This document shows positions 41,491-50,530 of a stretch of DNA of 64,000 nucleotides, one piece after another; within the stretch, counting starts at the first letter, position 1; each line of letters begins with the position of its first letter. The position numbers were made by a program, and so were the translations under genes. Below the pieces are notes generated by a model. It was not told the DNA's origin and searched no databases. It saw only the letters and a program-made list of their open reading frames with translations. The stretch spans positions 248,001-312,000 of the forward strand of contig NZ_CANMQS010000005.1 of the NCBI RefSeq assembly GCF_947500075.1. The letters run 5' to 3'. The DNA comes from an uncultured Sulfitobacter sp. (lineage in GTDB: Bacteria; Pseudomonadota; Alphaproteobacteria; Rhodobacterales; Rhodobacteraceae).

Positions 41491-43071
41491 TTACTTCATG
41501 GTGAAGTATTTGACCTTTGGCTGATCCTCGGGATCAACTTCGATGCCGACTTTTTCCGACATGCCCCAGTTCAGAACCTGGTGGTGGATCGGGATGTACA
41601 GCTGCTCATCCTGCACGACCCGCCAGATCTTGGCGATGTCGGCATTGCGCGCCTCCAGATCGGTGTTGGAGGCCAGTGATTTGATCATGCCATCCACGTC
41701 GTCATTGTCAAAACCGGTACCGTTCCATGTGCCGATATCGGATTCACGGCCGTGCACGAGGAAGTTGAAGATATACTCGGAATCGTAGGTCGGCACGCCC
41801 CAGCCCAGCATGTAGAAGTCGGTCTTGCCATCGGTGATCTTGGGGAAGTGCTGCGCCTTGGGGATCGCATCAAGGTTCACGGTGATGCCGATCTGGCCCA
41901 GCATGCCAACGGCCGCCTGACAGATGCCTTCGTCGTTGATGTAACGATCGTTCGGGCAATCCAGCCGGATGGAGAACCCATCGCCGTAGCCCGCTTCGGC
42001 CATCAGCGCCTTGGCACCTTCGATGTCCGTGGAGGATTCACCGTCCATCGCAGCCGTCCATCCGTTGACGAAAGGCGGTGCGATCATGCCCGCAGGCTCA
42101 CTTTGGCCGCGCATCACAACCTGACGGATCGCATCGCGGTTGATCGCCATGGACATCGCCTTGCGCACGCGCACGTCTGCCAATGGGTTTTTCCCATCGA
42201 CGTTGTCGGCTTCGATGTCATCGGCCCCCTGGTTCATCCCAAAGAAGATCACCCGGTTCTGCGGGGCCTGTTTGACCACCAGACCGTCAGCGGCATTCAC
42301 GCGCTCAAGGTCCTGCACCGGCATGTCCTGAAGGAAGTCGATCTCACCTGACAGCATCGCGGCCACGCGGGTCGCAGCGTTCTGAATGGGGGTGTAGACA
42401 ATCTCGCTCACTTCCAGCGGGAACTGATCACGGCCCCAGTAGTTTTCATTCCGCGCCATGACGGTTTTGACGTCGGGCTCGCGGCTGACCAGCGTGTAAG
42501 GGCCGGTGCCGTTTACATTGGTGGTGGCAAAAGTGATCTCACCGCCTTCGAAATCCTGCACGTTGACGGTGTTGTTCGCCTCCGTCCAACCTTTGTCCAT
42601 CATGTAGAGGTTTGTCAGGTTCGAGGGCAGGATCGGGTTCGGACCATCGGTCACGATCTCAACAGTATAATCGCCCACCGCGCGCACTTCGGCGATGGAG
42701 CCGATGAGCTCTTTCATATCCGAGTTGGGCTGCTTGGCGCGCTCAAAGCTGAACACCACGTCTTCGGCATTGAAATCCGCACCGTCGTGGAATTTCACGC
42801 CCTGACGCAGGTTGAACACCCAGACGTTCGGATCGTCGGCTTTTGGTGCCCAATCGGTCGCCAGTGCAGGTTCAAACGCGCCAGTCACGTCGCGGATGAT
42901 CAGCGGCTCATACATCTGGTGCCGGATCGTGTGCGTCGGTCCTTCGTTCTGCGAATGCGGGTCAAGCGTCAGCGCGTCGCCAGAGCGCGCCCAGCGTAGC
43001 GTTTCCGCGCTCAGCGGTGCGGCTGTGGTCAGCAGCATCGCCGCGACTGTCAGTGCCGTTGTCGATTTCAT
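41491..43071 (-). CDS. First family 5 solute-binding protein of the importer
   Basis: A 526-residue periplasmic protein with a signal peptide (to APLSA near residue 22), then TLRWARSGDALTLDPHSQNE, VWVFNLRQGVKFHDGADF and CPNDRYINDEGICQA, which are typical of SBP_bac_5. It heads the ABC operon and is followed by a strong hairpin, so it is likely the most abundant product. An AraC-type regulator gene is divergent from it with about 180 bp between the genes and may control it. Confidence 0.92.
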   Translation of the reverse strand: MKSTTALTVAAMLLTTAAPLSAETLRWARSGDALTLDPHSQNEGPTHTIRHQMYEPLIIRDVTGAFEPALATDWAPKADDPNVWVFNLRQGVKFHDGADFNAEDVVFSFERAKQPNSDMKELIGSIAEVRAVGDYTVEIVTDGPNPILPSNLTNLYMMDKGWTEANNTVNVQDFEGGEITFATTNVNGTGPYTLVSREPDVKTVMARNENYWGRDQFPLEVSEIVYTPIQNAATRVAAMLSGEIDFLQDMPVQDLERVNAADGLVVKQAPQNRVIFFGMNQGADDIEADNVDGKNPLADVRVRKAMSMAINRDAIRQVVMRGQSEPAGMIAPPFVNGWTAAMDGESSTDIEGAKALMAEAGYGDGFSIRLDCPNDRYINDEGICQAAVGMLGQIGITVNLDAIPKAQHFPKITDGKTDFYMLGWGVPTYDSEYIFNFLVHGRESDIGTWNGTGFDNDDVDGMIKSLASNTDLEARNADIAKIWRVVQDEQLYIPIHHQVLNWGMSEKVGIEVDPEDQPKVKYFTMK

Positions 43072-43278
43072 TTTCAGATCCCCTGTGTTGTTGTTTTTTT
43101 ACAGCCTGTAAACTTCGCTGATTTTCCGCCAATGGCAAGGGCTATGGGGCGTCTGCCTGACGGATTTCCCGATTTTTTTTGGCGCGGCCGAGGCTGATCT
43201 CTTCTGAAATCCGAAGGAGATGCCCTGCCGTGCAAAGGGGCTGGTCAAGGTGTGGCGGTTCTCACTACTGTGCGGAGC

Positions 43279-44301
43279 ATGTCCGCATTCCCAATAGCAT
43301 GGCTGGTCAGCGTCTCATTGTGTGTCGCTGCCTATGTGCTTGCTTGGAATACACGCATACCACGCCGGTCGCGGGTCTTTTTCTGCCTGTTCCTGCTGTG
43401 TCTGACCTGTGTCACGGTGTTTCTGGGCATGCGGGTTACGTTCGACTGGAACTGGCCTGCGCGGATGCAGCCCTATGCTGCGATCTTGGCGGCGCCTTTT
43501 GCCTATCTTGGGTTTGCGGGACTGATGGAGGACACGGCCGCAGGCTGGCGCCGGACGTTGGTGCGCCATGGTGGGGTTGTTCTGGTTGGGCTGGCAGGGC
43601 TGGCGGCACCGTTTCAGGTCTCCGCCGATGTGTTCATCCTTGCCATCAACTGCATCTATCTCGTCTGTCTTGCCCGGCTGCTGGGATATCGACCTGATGC
43701 GTTCATATCGGTGCCGCAGCATGCCGTTGGTCTGTGGCGCATGGCCATCTACGTGACCATTGCGCTGCTGGGTCTGATGGTGGCCGCAGATGCGCTGGTG
43801 TTTGCGATCAGCCTTGTGGCGCGGGATGCGCAGTTGATGACGCTGCTCACCGGAGTGTCGGGGCTTTTTGCCGGGTTTGTCCTTGTTGTGGCCTTGGCGG
43901 GTGTGCCGCTGATCTGGCAGACCGCGCAGGGTGTTGGCGCAGGTGTTGCCGCGCCGTCCGATGGGGACAAAGCTCTGGTGCAGGCCTTTGACGCGATCCT
44001 GAAGGACAAGGCCTTGTTCCGCGACAGCAACCTGACACTGGCCCGGAGCGCAAAGCGTCTGTCGGTCCCGGCGCGGGACCTTTCAGGTGCGATCAATCGG
44101 GTCACGTCACAGAATTTCTCGCGGTTTATCAACGGCTACCGTATCGAATACGCGACCTGCGCCTTGCGCGACACCGATCTGCCCGTCACGGAAATCATGT
44201 TCGAAGCCGGTTTTCTGTCGAAATCCAACTTCAACACAGAGTTTCGCCGCGTGACGGGGCAGACCCCCTCGGCCTTTCGAAAACAGACCGCAACCGAATA
44301 G
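43279..44301 (+). CDS. Membrane-anchored AraC-family regulator
   Basis: The product from ATG 43279 has 340 residues; GTG 43252 would add 9. About six or seven hydrophobic segments occupy residues 5-215, and an AraC-type HTH domain lies at about 240-336 (ITSQNFSRFING-like first part, then the typical AGFLSKSNFNTEFRRVTGQTPSAFRK). Membrane AraC regulators sense a ligand in or across the membrane. It is divergent from the peptide ABC operon, which is a plausible target. No operator was recognised. Confidence 0.8.
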   Translation: MSAFPIAWLVSVSLCVAAYVLAWNTRIPRRSRVFFCLFLLCLTCVTVFLGMRVTFDWNWPARMQPYAAILAAPFAYLGFAGLMEDTAAGWRRTLVRHGGVVLVGLAGLAAPFQVSADVFILAINCIYLVCLARLLGYRPDAFISVPQHAVGLWRMAIYVTIALLGLMVAADALVFAISLVARDAQLMTLLTGVSGLFAGFVLVVALAGVPLIWQTAQGVGAGVAAPSDGDKALVQAFDAILKDKALFRDSNLTLARSAKRLSVPARDLSGAINRVTSQNFSRFINGYRIEYATCALRDTDLPVTEIMFEAGFLSKSNFNTEFRRVTGQTPSAFRKQTATE

Positions 44302-44329
44302 GTCACCTGCGGTCTGCTTTCACGGCCAA

Positions 44330-44917
44330 TCAAACGCTGTGGCAGGAAACGCGGTGGGTTCTGACGCCGAAGATGTCTCCCAGGATATTGCGACCGGGGT
44401 TGATGACAAACCCAAAGCTCTCCTCCAATCCGGACTGCATGAGGATATCGGTGTGCGGGGTCATCCGCGTGCTGACGTCGAAACTGTCGCTTACCACATC
44501 GCGGCCATGGGCCAGCGCCCGTGCGGCACGTCGGCTTTTGATCACCAGATGGATCGGCTCGGACAGATGGCCTGAAATCTGATCCCCGCTGAGATCGCCG
44601 GCAACAAAACGGACGGGAAAAGTCAGGCAAATGCCCGGCGCATCCGTGCGCAGGACAGCCCTGCCGCTGCCTGCGATGCCGCGCAGCTGCAACAGCGTGA
44701 CTTCGCGGGGGCGCGGCACAATGAGAAAGCCGAACGCGCCGACCGGAATGCTATGCCCGGCGCTCGTCTGAACGGCATGCCGGGTCGCAATGGCGTCTGT
44801 CGGGTGGGGCACATCGGCTGTTGCCGGGCTGTTTGTTGATGCGCAAAAGGCAAAAACGGCGAGGGTTCGATTGATGAAGTTTGGGAAAGACATGGTGTAA
44901 TCCTGTGTTGGTGTCAT
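44330..44917 (-). CDS. Exported protein of unknown function
   Basis: I do not recognise this family. The product has 195 residues with a signal peptide (hydrophobic NRTLAVFAFCAS, about residues 16-27) and a beta-rich body that contains the stretches VGAFGFLIVPRPREVTLLQ and ESFGFVINPGRNILGDIFG. ATG 44917 is chosen for its strong GGGAGG site five bases upstream; ATG 44893, with AGGA, is possible. It lies on the same strand as nnrS, 105 bp downstream, with a repeat-rich gap between them (see 44984-45015). Confidence 0.55.
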   Translation of the reverse strand: MTPTQDYTMSFPNFINRTLAVFAFCASTNSPATADVPHPTDAIATRHAVQTSAGHSIPVGAFGFLIVPRPREVTLLQLRGIAGSGRAVLRTDAPGICLTFPVRFVAGDLSGDQISGHLSEPIHLVIKSRRAARALAHGRDVVSDSFDVSTRMTPHTDILMQSGLEESFGFVINPGRNILGDIFGVRTHRVSCHSV

Positions 44918-44983
44918 ATCGGCCTCCCGGACGGGGCGGCGACCTCCAACAAAGCGGTCCGGCGCGCAATCTTCGCCCGGAGA

Positions 44984-45015
44984 CGCGATTCAGAACGTCC
45001 TGAATCGCGATTCAG
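44984..45015. repeat. Alternating CGATTCAG/CTGAATCG repeats
   Basis: CGCGATTCAG (44984-44993) is followed by the perfect 16-base palindrome CTGAATCGCGATTCAG (45000-45015). Three alternating 8-base half-sites result. It lies just after the nnrS stop and about 70-100 bp before the start of the unknown exported protein, so it could be an operator for that gene or a transcript end for nnrS. No T-tract is seen on the minus strand. Confidence 0.5.
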
Positions 45016-45021
45016 ACATGT

Positions 45022-46227
45022 CTAGTCAGAAGCGGATGAACGGCTCAGCAGCAAGAGCCGTCCATAGTGTATGGCAAAACCCAGAAAGGCCGTGACCCAG
45101 AGAACCGCAGCGGCCCAGTAAAAAGGGGTCGCAAGGCCGGGCCAGACGCCCGCAAAGACGCGCAGGACAACGGCAAGGATCAGCGCGCCGTAGATCATGA
45201 CCGTCCCGCCGGTCGCGGTGAGCGGCTGTCCAGTGTGACCCAGCGTTGCACGGGTCATAATCGCAAGTGTCATCAACCCAATCGCGCCCGCCATCCACAG
45301 GTGCTGCACCGTTCCACGACCTGCCGTGCCGGGGATCAGGATTTCCAAAGCAAGGGCCATCGCGCCGAGCGGGACAAAGGCATAGGCAACATGCAGCACC
45401 GCGATCAGCGGTTCGGCAAGCGTCCATCTGCCGGCCCAGCGCGCCAGCCGCAGGATATGCAGCACACCGGCCACCGCCAGCAGCGCAGCCACCCAACGGG
45501 CATCCGGCATCGCGACCCAACCGGTCAAAGCCACTAGCATCGCCAGCAAGGCGATCTTGTCGAAGCGCTGCATCGGCGGAACCGGCAGGGTTGTCGCGTT
45601 CTGCTTGGCCAGCCAGTTGCGTGTGAAGGAGGGGACGACCCGCCCGCCGATGACGCTGATCATCAAAATACCCGCGCCAAGGCCGATGCGCAGGCCATAG
45701 CCCTGAGCGGGATATGCGCCTGAGGCGGCTTCCCAGTGAAAGACTGCGTCGCCGATCATGATGAGCACCAGCATGCCCAGCACCATCAGGTTGCGCCAGT
45801 TGCGGCCCGCGATGATCTCTCGGGCGATGACTGCGGTCAGGGCCACGGGCATGGCCAGATCAATCAGGGCAGTGGCAAAGGGGGGCAGGTAAGATGACAG
45901 GGCAACCGCCGCGCGTCCGGCGATCCAGAGCGCAAACAGCAGCGCAAGCGGCCAGCCGACAATCGGCAGGCGCCCGGTCCAGTTGGGGACCGCTGTCAGC
46001 AAAAAGCCTGCCACGACAGCCAGCAGGTATCCAAACAAGAAGGCATGTGCGTGCCAGGACACCGGGTCAAACGCCGTGGGCAGGGTCACGCCACCGGTCA
46101 TCATCGGCACCCACAAAAGCATCGCAATCACCGCCCACAGGGCCGCCCCAAGAAAGAAGGGTCGAAAGCCGTAGCTGAGCAATGCCGGACCATGCCAGTG
46201 GCGCATTTGTTCGACCGTGCGGGCCAT
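45022..46227 (-). CDS. nnrS: NnrS family heme/copper membrane protein
   Basis: A 401-residue polytopic protein with about 12 helices and the NnrS pattern (LLSYGFRPFFLGAALWA, WHAHAFLFGYL, GGRVVPSFTRNW). In denitrifiers NnrS relieves nitric oxide stress and is induced by NO-responsive FNR-type regulators. ATG 46227 has AGGA upstream; longer readings upstream are rejected. A DNR-like box lies at 46311-46324, about 84 bp before the start. It is divergent from nosR. Confidence 0.88.
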   Translation of the reverse strand: MARTVEQMRHWHGPALLSYGFRPFFLGAALWAVIAMLLWVPMMTGGVTLPTAFDPVSWHAHAFLFGYLLAVVAGFLLTAVPNWTGRLPIVGWPLALLFALWIAGRAAVALSSYLPPFATALIDLAMPVALTAVIAREIIAGRNWRNLMVLGMLVLIMIGDAVFHWEAASGAYPAQGYGLRIGLGAGILMISVIGGRVVPSFTRNWLAKQNATTLPVPPMQRFDKIALLAMLVALTGWVAMPDARWVAALLAVAGVLHILRLARWAGRWTLAEPLIAVLHVAYAFVPLGAMALALEILIPGTAGRGTVQHLWMAGAIGLMTLAIMTRATLGHTGQPLTATGGTVMIYGALILAVVLRVFAGVWPGLATPFYWAAAVLWVTAFLGFAIHYGRLLLLSRSSASD

Positions 46228-46310
46228 ATGTTGTCCTACCATTCCTGTACGCCCCAAGCATCCGGGCGCACCACACACTGCTTTATCCACCGAAGGGTCA
46301 GGGCAAGGCT

Positions 46311-46324
46311 TTGATCTCACTCAA
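46311..46324. promoter_or_regulatory. FNR/DNR-like box before nnrS
   Basis: TTGAT-CTCA-CTCAA is one mismatch from the palindrome TTGAT-N4-ATCAA. It lies about 84 bp before nnrS on the minus strand and 114 bp before nosR on the plus strand. Confidence 0.65.
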
Positions 46325-46376
46325 ATCGCGGCCCCTTTCTGTCCAGAGCTTCCGACGGTTTCGCGCCCGCGTTGCC

Positions 46377-46390
46377 TTGACTTTGGTTAA
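46377..46390. promoter_or_regulatory. FNR/DNR-like box before nosR
   Basis: TTGAC-TTTG-GTTAA has the FNR-family form with one arm mismatch, and ends 47 bp before the nosR ATG. The box before norC is nearly identical when read on its own strand (TTGAC-TTTC-GTTAA), which supports a shared regulator. Confidence 0.7.
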
Positions 46391-46437
46391 GGATAAAGAC
46401 GCCCATTCCCTGAATAGTCGCGCGGAGGAGCCTCCGC

Positions 46438-48597
46438 ATGTTTCCATTCAGGGTTGTTGTCGCAGTGTGCTGCGTTTTTCTGGTGAGCCTTTTGGCCACA
46501 GCGCGCAGCAGTGCTGCCGACACATTGGCAACCTTCCTGCCGAACCTCAGCGCGGCCGACTTCGCCGAGGGCGCTGATGGGTTCGGCGCGATTGACCCCG
46601 ACACAAAAGTCGCCGCTGTTCTCAAGGGTGGCGCGACGGTTGGCTACGTTTTCCTGACCTCTGACTTCGTCGGCACAACGGGGTATTCCGGCAAGCCCAT
46701 CCACGTGGTGGCGGGCATCGACCCGGATGCCAACCTGATGGCGGCGCATCTGGTCAAACACTCCGAACCCATCGTGCTGATCGGCATCCCGGATCGCAAG
46801 ATCAAGGCGCTTACCGAAGGGTATCGGGGCCTCGACCTGAAAGTTGAGGCTGAGACGGGGGGCGCAGGGCATGAGCTGGACATCATCTCTGGTGCCACGG
46901 TCACGATCATGGTGATCGACGACAGCATCGTGCGCGCAGGCATCAAGGTGGCGCGGATGCTGGCACTTGGGGGCCTTGCCCCGTCAGTGGCCGTCCCCCG
47001 TCGGGAGATTGACCGCACCAGTGATGCAACGGCGGACTGGATGACGCTGACGGGCGATGGATCAGTGCGGCAGCTGGCCCTGGACATCGGTCAGGTCAAC
47101 CGCGCGTTTGAACAGGGCGGGGATGAAAAAGCCATCGCGCGCCCCGAACCCGGCGCGGCAGAGGACACCTTTATCGAGATGACGGCAGCGATTGTCAGCA
47201 TCCCCGAGATTGGCCGCACCCTGCTGGGCGAAGCGGAATACGCCAACCTGACGGAGTGGCTGGAGGAGGGCGAAGAAGCGATCCTTGTCACCGGGCGGGG
47301 CACGTATTCCTTCAAGGGCTCGGGTTACGTGCGGGGCGGCATCTTTGACCGTATTCAGCTTATTCAAGGCGACCGCGCCGTGCGGTTCTTTGACCGCGAT
47401 CACAAGCGGCTGGGCCGTCTGGCCCCCGAAGATGCGCCTGCCTTTGTCGAACTGGACCTTTTCAAGATCCCTGCCGATGCCGAGTTTGATCCGGCGGCGC
47501 CGTGGCGGCTGCAACTGCTGGTCCAGCGCGCCACCGGCGCGGTCAGCAAGGCGTTTGTGACATCTGATCTGGGCTACCAATTGCCGGAACGTTTCATCAA
47601 GGCGGCACCTGTCACCCATCCCGTGGTAGAGGATGAGGCCGCCGCCAAAGCCGCGCTCTGGCAGCGGGTGTGGCGCGACAAACAGGTTGAGATCGGCATT
47701 CTGGCTGCCATGCTGGGCGTGCTGACCGGCATCTTCTTTTTCCAGAAACAGATCACCCGCAACGCCCGGTTTTTCTACTGGCTGCGGGTTGGCTATCTGA
47801 CCGTGACGCTGGTGTTCCTTGGCTGGATGATGAACGCGCAATTGTCGGTGGTGAACCTGCTGGCGCTGGGTGGCGCGATGCGGTCGGGGTTCTCATGGGA
47901 TGCTTTCCTGCTGGACCCGCTGGTGTTCATCCAGTGGTTCGCGATTGCAGCCGCATTGCTGTTCTGGGGCAGGGGGGCCTATTGCGGCTGGCTGTGTCCT
48001 TTCGGCGCCTTGCAGGAGTTGTCCAACAAGATCGCGCGGGCGGTGAAAATCCCGCAATTCGATCTGCCATGGGGCCTGCATGAGCGGTTATGGCCTGCCA
48101 AGTACATGATCTTCCTCGGCCTCTTTGCCGTTTCGCTCACCTCATTGCCCCGCGCCGAAGCGCTGGCAGAGGTGGAGCCGTTCAAGACCGCGATCATCCT
48201 GAAATTCGCCCGCGACTGGCCTTTCGTGGTTTTTGCGCTGGGGATGCTGGCGATTGGGCTGTTCGTGGAGCGTTTCTATTGCCGCTACGTCTGCCCGCTG
48301 GGGGCGGCGCTGGCGATCCCTGCGCGCATCCGCATGTTCGACTGGCTCAAACGCTACCGCGACTGCGGCAACCCTTGCCACACCTGCGCCAATGAATGCC
48401 CCGTTCAGGCGATCCACCCAACCGGAGAGATCAACCCGAACGAATGTGTGAACTGCCTGCATTGTCAGGTGCTCTACCAGTCCGAGGCCAAATGCCCGGT
48501 GATCATCAAACAAGTCAGACGCCGCGCCAAAAGTGCGGCCAGCACGGAGGCACTGGAGGCCTTCACCAAGAAACCACCTGTTTTGGAAACGCAATAA
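46438..48597 (+). CDS. nosR: NosR: membrane iron-sulfur flavoprotein for N2O reduction
   Basis: A 719-residue protein with a signal-like first helix, a periplasmic FMN-binding domain (about 60-180, with DIISGATVTIMV near residue 155), helices in the middle, two CxxxCP motifs (WLCPFGALQE and YVCPLGAALAIP) and a C-terminal ferredoxin-like domain (CGNPCHTCANECP and NPNECVNCLHC). NosR supplies electrons to, and is needed for expression of, N2O reductase. It heads nosRZDFYLX with a DNR-like box upstream. Length is normal. Confidence 0.95.
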   Translation: MFPFRVVVAVCCVFLVSLLATARSSAADTLATFLPNLSAADFAEGADGFGAIDPDTKVAAVLKGGATVGYVFLTSDFVGTTGYSGKPIHVVAGIDPDANLMAAHLVKHSEPIVLIGIPDRKIKALTEGYRGLDLKVEAETGGAGHELDIISGATVTIMVIDDSIVRAGIKVARMLALGGLAPSVAVPRREIDRTSDATADWMTLTGDGSVRQLALDIGQVNRAFEQGGDEKAIARPEPGAAEDTFIEMTAAIVSIPEIGRTLLGEAEYANLTEWLEEGEEAILVTGRGTYSFKGSGYVRGGIFDRIQLIQGDRAVRFFDRDHKRLGRLAPEDAPAFVELDLFKIPADAEFDPAAPWRLQLLVQRATGAVSKAFVTSDLGYQLPERFIKAAPVTHPVVEDEAAAKAALWQRVWRDKQVEIGILAAMLGVLTGIFFFQKQITRNARFFYWLRVGYLTVTLVFLGWMMNAQLSVVNLLALGGAMRSGFSWDAFLLDPLVFIQWFAIAAALLFWGRGAYCGWLCPFGALQELSNKIARAVKIPQFDLPWGLHERLWPAKYMIFLGLFAVSLTSLPRAEALAEVEPFKTAIILKFARDWPFVVFALGMLAIGLFVERFYCRYVCPLGAALAIPARIRMFDWLKRYRDCGNPCHTCANECPVQAIHPTGEINPNECVNCLHCQVLYQSEAKCPVIIKQVRRRAKSAASTEALEAFTKKPPVLETQ

Positions 48598-48612
48598 AGA
48601 AGGAGACGCACC

Positions 48613-50526
48613 ATGTCTGAAGAAGAACGCAAGTCAAAGATGCGATTGAACCGCCGCCAATTGATGGGGGCAACTGCCGGAGGGGCTGCATTGGCTGCTG
48701 CGGGCGGGGCAGGATTGCTGGGCAGTGCAACGCCCGCCCATGCGGCGGAAGGCAACTTCAACCTCGCGCCCGGTGAGCTGGATGAATACTACGGCTTCTG
48801 GTCGTCTGGTCAGACGGGCGAAGTGCGTATCCTGGGCTTTCCGTCCATGCGCGAGTTGATGCGCATTCCGGTCTTCAACCGGTGCTCCGCCACCGGCTGG
48901 GGTCAGACCAACGAGAGCCTTCAGGTCCTGACCGAAGGCCTGCTGCCAGAGACCAAGGAAATGCTCGCCAAGCGCGGCATGAAAACCTACGACAATGGCG
49001 ATCTGCACCACCCGCATATGTCGTTCACCGACGGCACCTATGATGGTCGTTACATCTTCGCCAATGACAAGGCGAACACGCGGGTCGCGCGTATCCGTTG
49101 TGACATCATGAAATGCGACAAGATCATTGAGATCCCCAATGCCCAGGACATCCACGGCATGCGGCCGCAAAAGTATCCGCGCACCGGATATATCTTTGCC
49201 AATGGCGAACACGAAGTGCCCTTGGTGAACGATGGCAAAGTGCTCGACAAGCCAGAGGAATACGTGAACATCTTCACCGCCATTGATGGCGATGAGATGA
49301 AAGTCGCCTGGCAGGTGATCGTCAGCGGCAACCTTGATAACTGCGATGCGGATTATCAGGGCAAATACGCTTTTGCGACCTCCTATAACTCTGAGATGGG
49401 GATGAACCTTGCCGAAATGACGGCGAATGAGACGGATCACTGCGTGGTCTTCAACATCAAGGCCATCGAAGCAGCGGTCGCCGCTGGCGAAGGTCAGATG
49501 CTGAACGGCGTGCGGGTGCTCGACGGGCGCAAGACGGCGGGCAGCCAGCTCACCCGCTACATCCCGATCCCGAACAGCCCGCACGGCTGTAACGCGGCCC
49601 CCGACAAGCAGCATATCGTGATCAACGGCAAACTGTCGCCCACGGTATCGGTGATCGATGTCACAAAGGTCGATGCGGTGTTTGAAGGCGCGGACCCACG
49701 GTCTGCCATCGTGGCGGAGCCTGAGCTGGGTCTGGGCCCGCTTCACACGGCGTTTGACGGCAAAGGCAACTGCTTTACCACGCTGTTCCTTGATAGCCAG
49801 GTGGTCAAGTGGAACATGGCGAAAGCCATTGAGGCCTACGGTGGGGCGGATGTGGATCCGATCATTTCCAAAGTCGATGTGCATTACCAGCCGGGCCACA
49901 ACTCCACCTCTATGGGGGAGACGGCGGAAGCCGACGGCAAATGGCTGATCTCGATGAACAAGTTTTCCAAGGACCGGTTCCTGAACACAGGGCCGCTGAA
50001 GCCGGAGAACGAGCAGTTGATCGACATCTCAAGCGATCAGATGAAGGTGGTGCATGACGGCCCGACTTTTGCCGAACCGCATGACAGTATCATCGTACAT
50101 GCCTCAAAGGTGAACCCGGTCAACATCTACAGCCGCGATGATCCGGGCTGGGAAGCCGCGCGTCGGCAGGCGGCAGCGGATGGTGTGGATCTTGAGGACG
50201 GGCATCCCGAACCCATCCGGGATGGCAACAAGGTGCGGGTCTACATGTACTCCATCGCGCCTGAGTTCAGCCTTGAGAAGTTCACTGTGCAGCAGGGGGA
50301 TGAGGTGACGATCTATGTCACCAATCTGGATGACATCGACGATGTGACCCATGGTTTCTGCCTGTCCAACCACGGGATCGCGATGGAAGTGGGACCGCAG
50401 CAGACGTCTTCGGTCACGTTCACAGCGGACCGTCCGGGCGTGCATTGGTACTACTGCCAGTGGTTCTGCCATGCCCTCCACATGGAGATGCGCGGCCGGA
50501 TGTTCGTCGAACCCCGGTCGGCTTGA
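48613..50526 (+). CDS. nosZ: NosZ: nitrous-oxide reductase, Tat-exported
   Basis: A 637-residue periplasmic enzyme that reduces N2O to N2. The Tat signal (LNRRQLMGA, about residues 12-45) makes it a clade I NosZ. The C-terminal CuA domain has C615-x3-C619-x3-H623-x2-M626, and histidine-rich motifs of the CuZ domain are spread through the propeller part ([18 protein letters not shown]). It begins 15 bp after nosR. Confidence 0.97.
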   Translation: MSEEERKSKMRLNRRQLMGATAGGAALAAAGGAGLLGSATPAHAAEGNFNLAPGELDEYYGFWSSGQTGEVRILGFPSMRELMRIPVFNRCSATGWGQTNESLQVLTEGLLPETKEMLAKRGMKTYDNGDLHHPHMSFTDGTYDGRYIFANDKANTRVARIRCDIMKCDKIIEIPNAQDIHGMRPQKYPRTGYIFANGEHEVPLVNDGKVLDKPEEYVNIFTAIDGDEMKVAWQVIVSGNLDNCDADYQGKYAFATSYNSEMGMNLAEMTANETDHCVVFNIKAIEAAVAAGEGQMLNGVRVLDGRKTAGSQLTRYIPIPNSPHGCNAAPDKQHIVINGKLSPTVSVIDVTKVDAVFEGADPRSAIVAEPELGLGPLHTAFDGKGNCFTTLFLDSQVVKWNMAKAIEAYGGADVDPIISKVDVHYQPGHNSTSMGETAEADGKWLISMNKFSKDRFLNTGPLKPENEQLIDISSDQMKVVHDGPTFAEPHDSIIVHASKVNPVNIYSRDDPGWEAARRQAAADGVDLEDGHPEPIRDGNKVRVYMYSIAPEFSLEKFTVQQGDEVTIYVTNLDDIDDVTHGFCLSNHGIAMEVGPQQTSSVTFTADRPGVHWYYCQWFCHALHMEMRGRMFVEPRSA

Positions 50527-50530
50527 AGCG

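Noticed and set aside
46426-46437. GAGCCTCCGC just before nosR as a fourth attachment copy
   Set aside because: Only 10 bases match, and they are part of a local inverted repeat (GCGGAGGAGCCTCCGC) at the ribosome-binding region of nosR.
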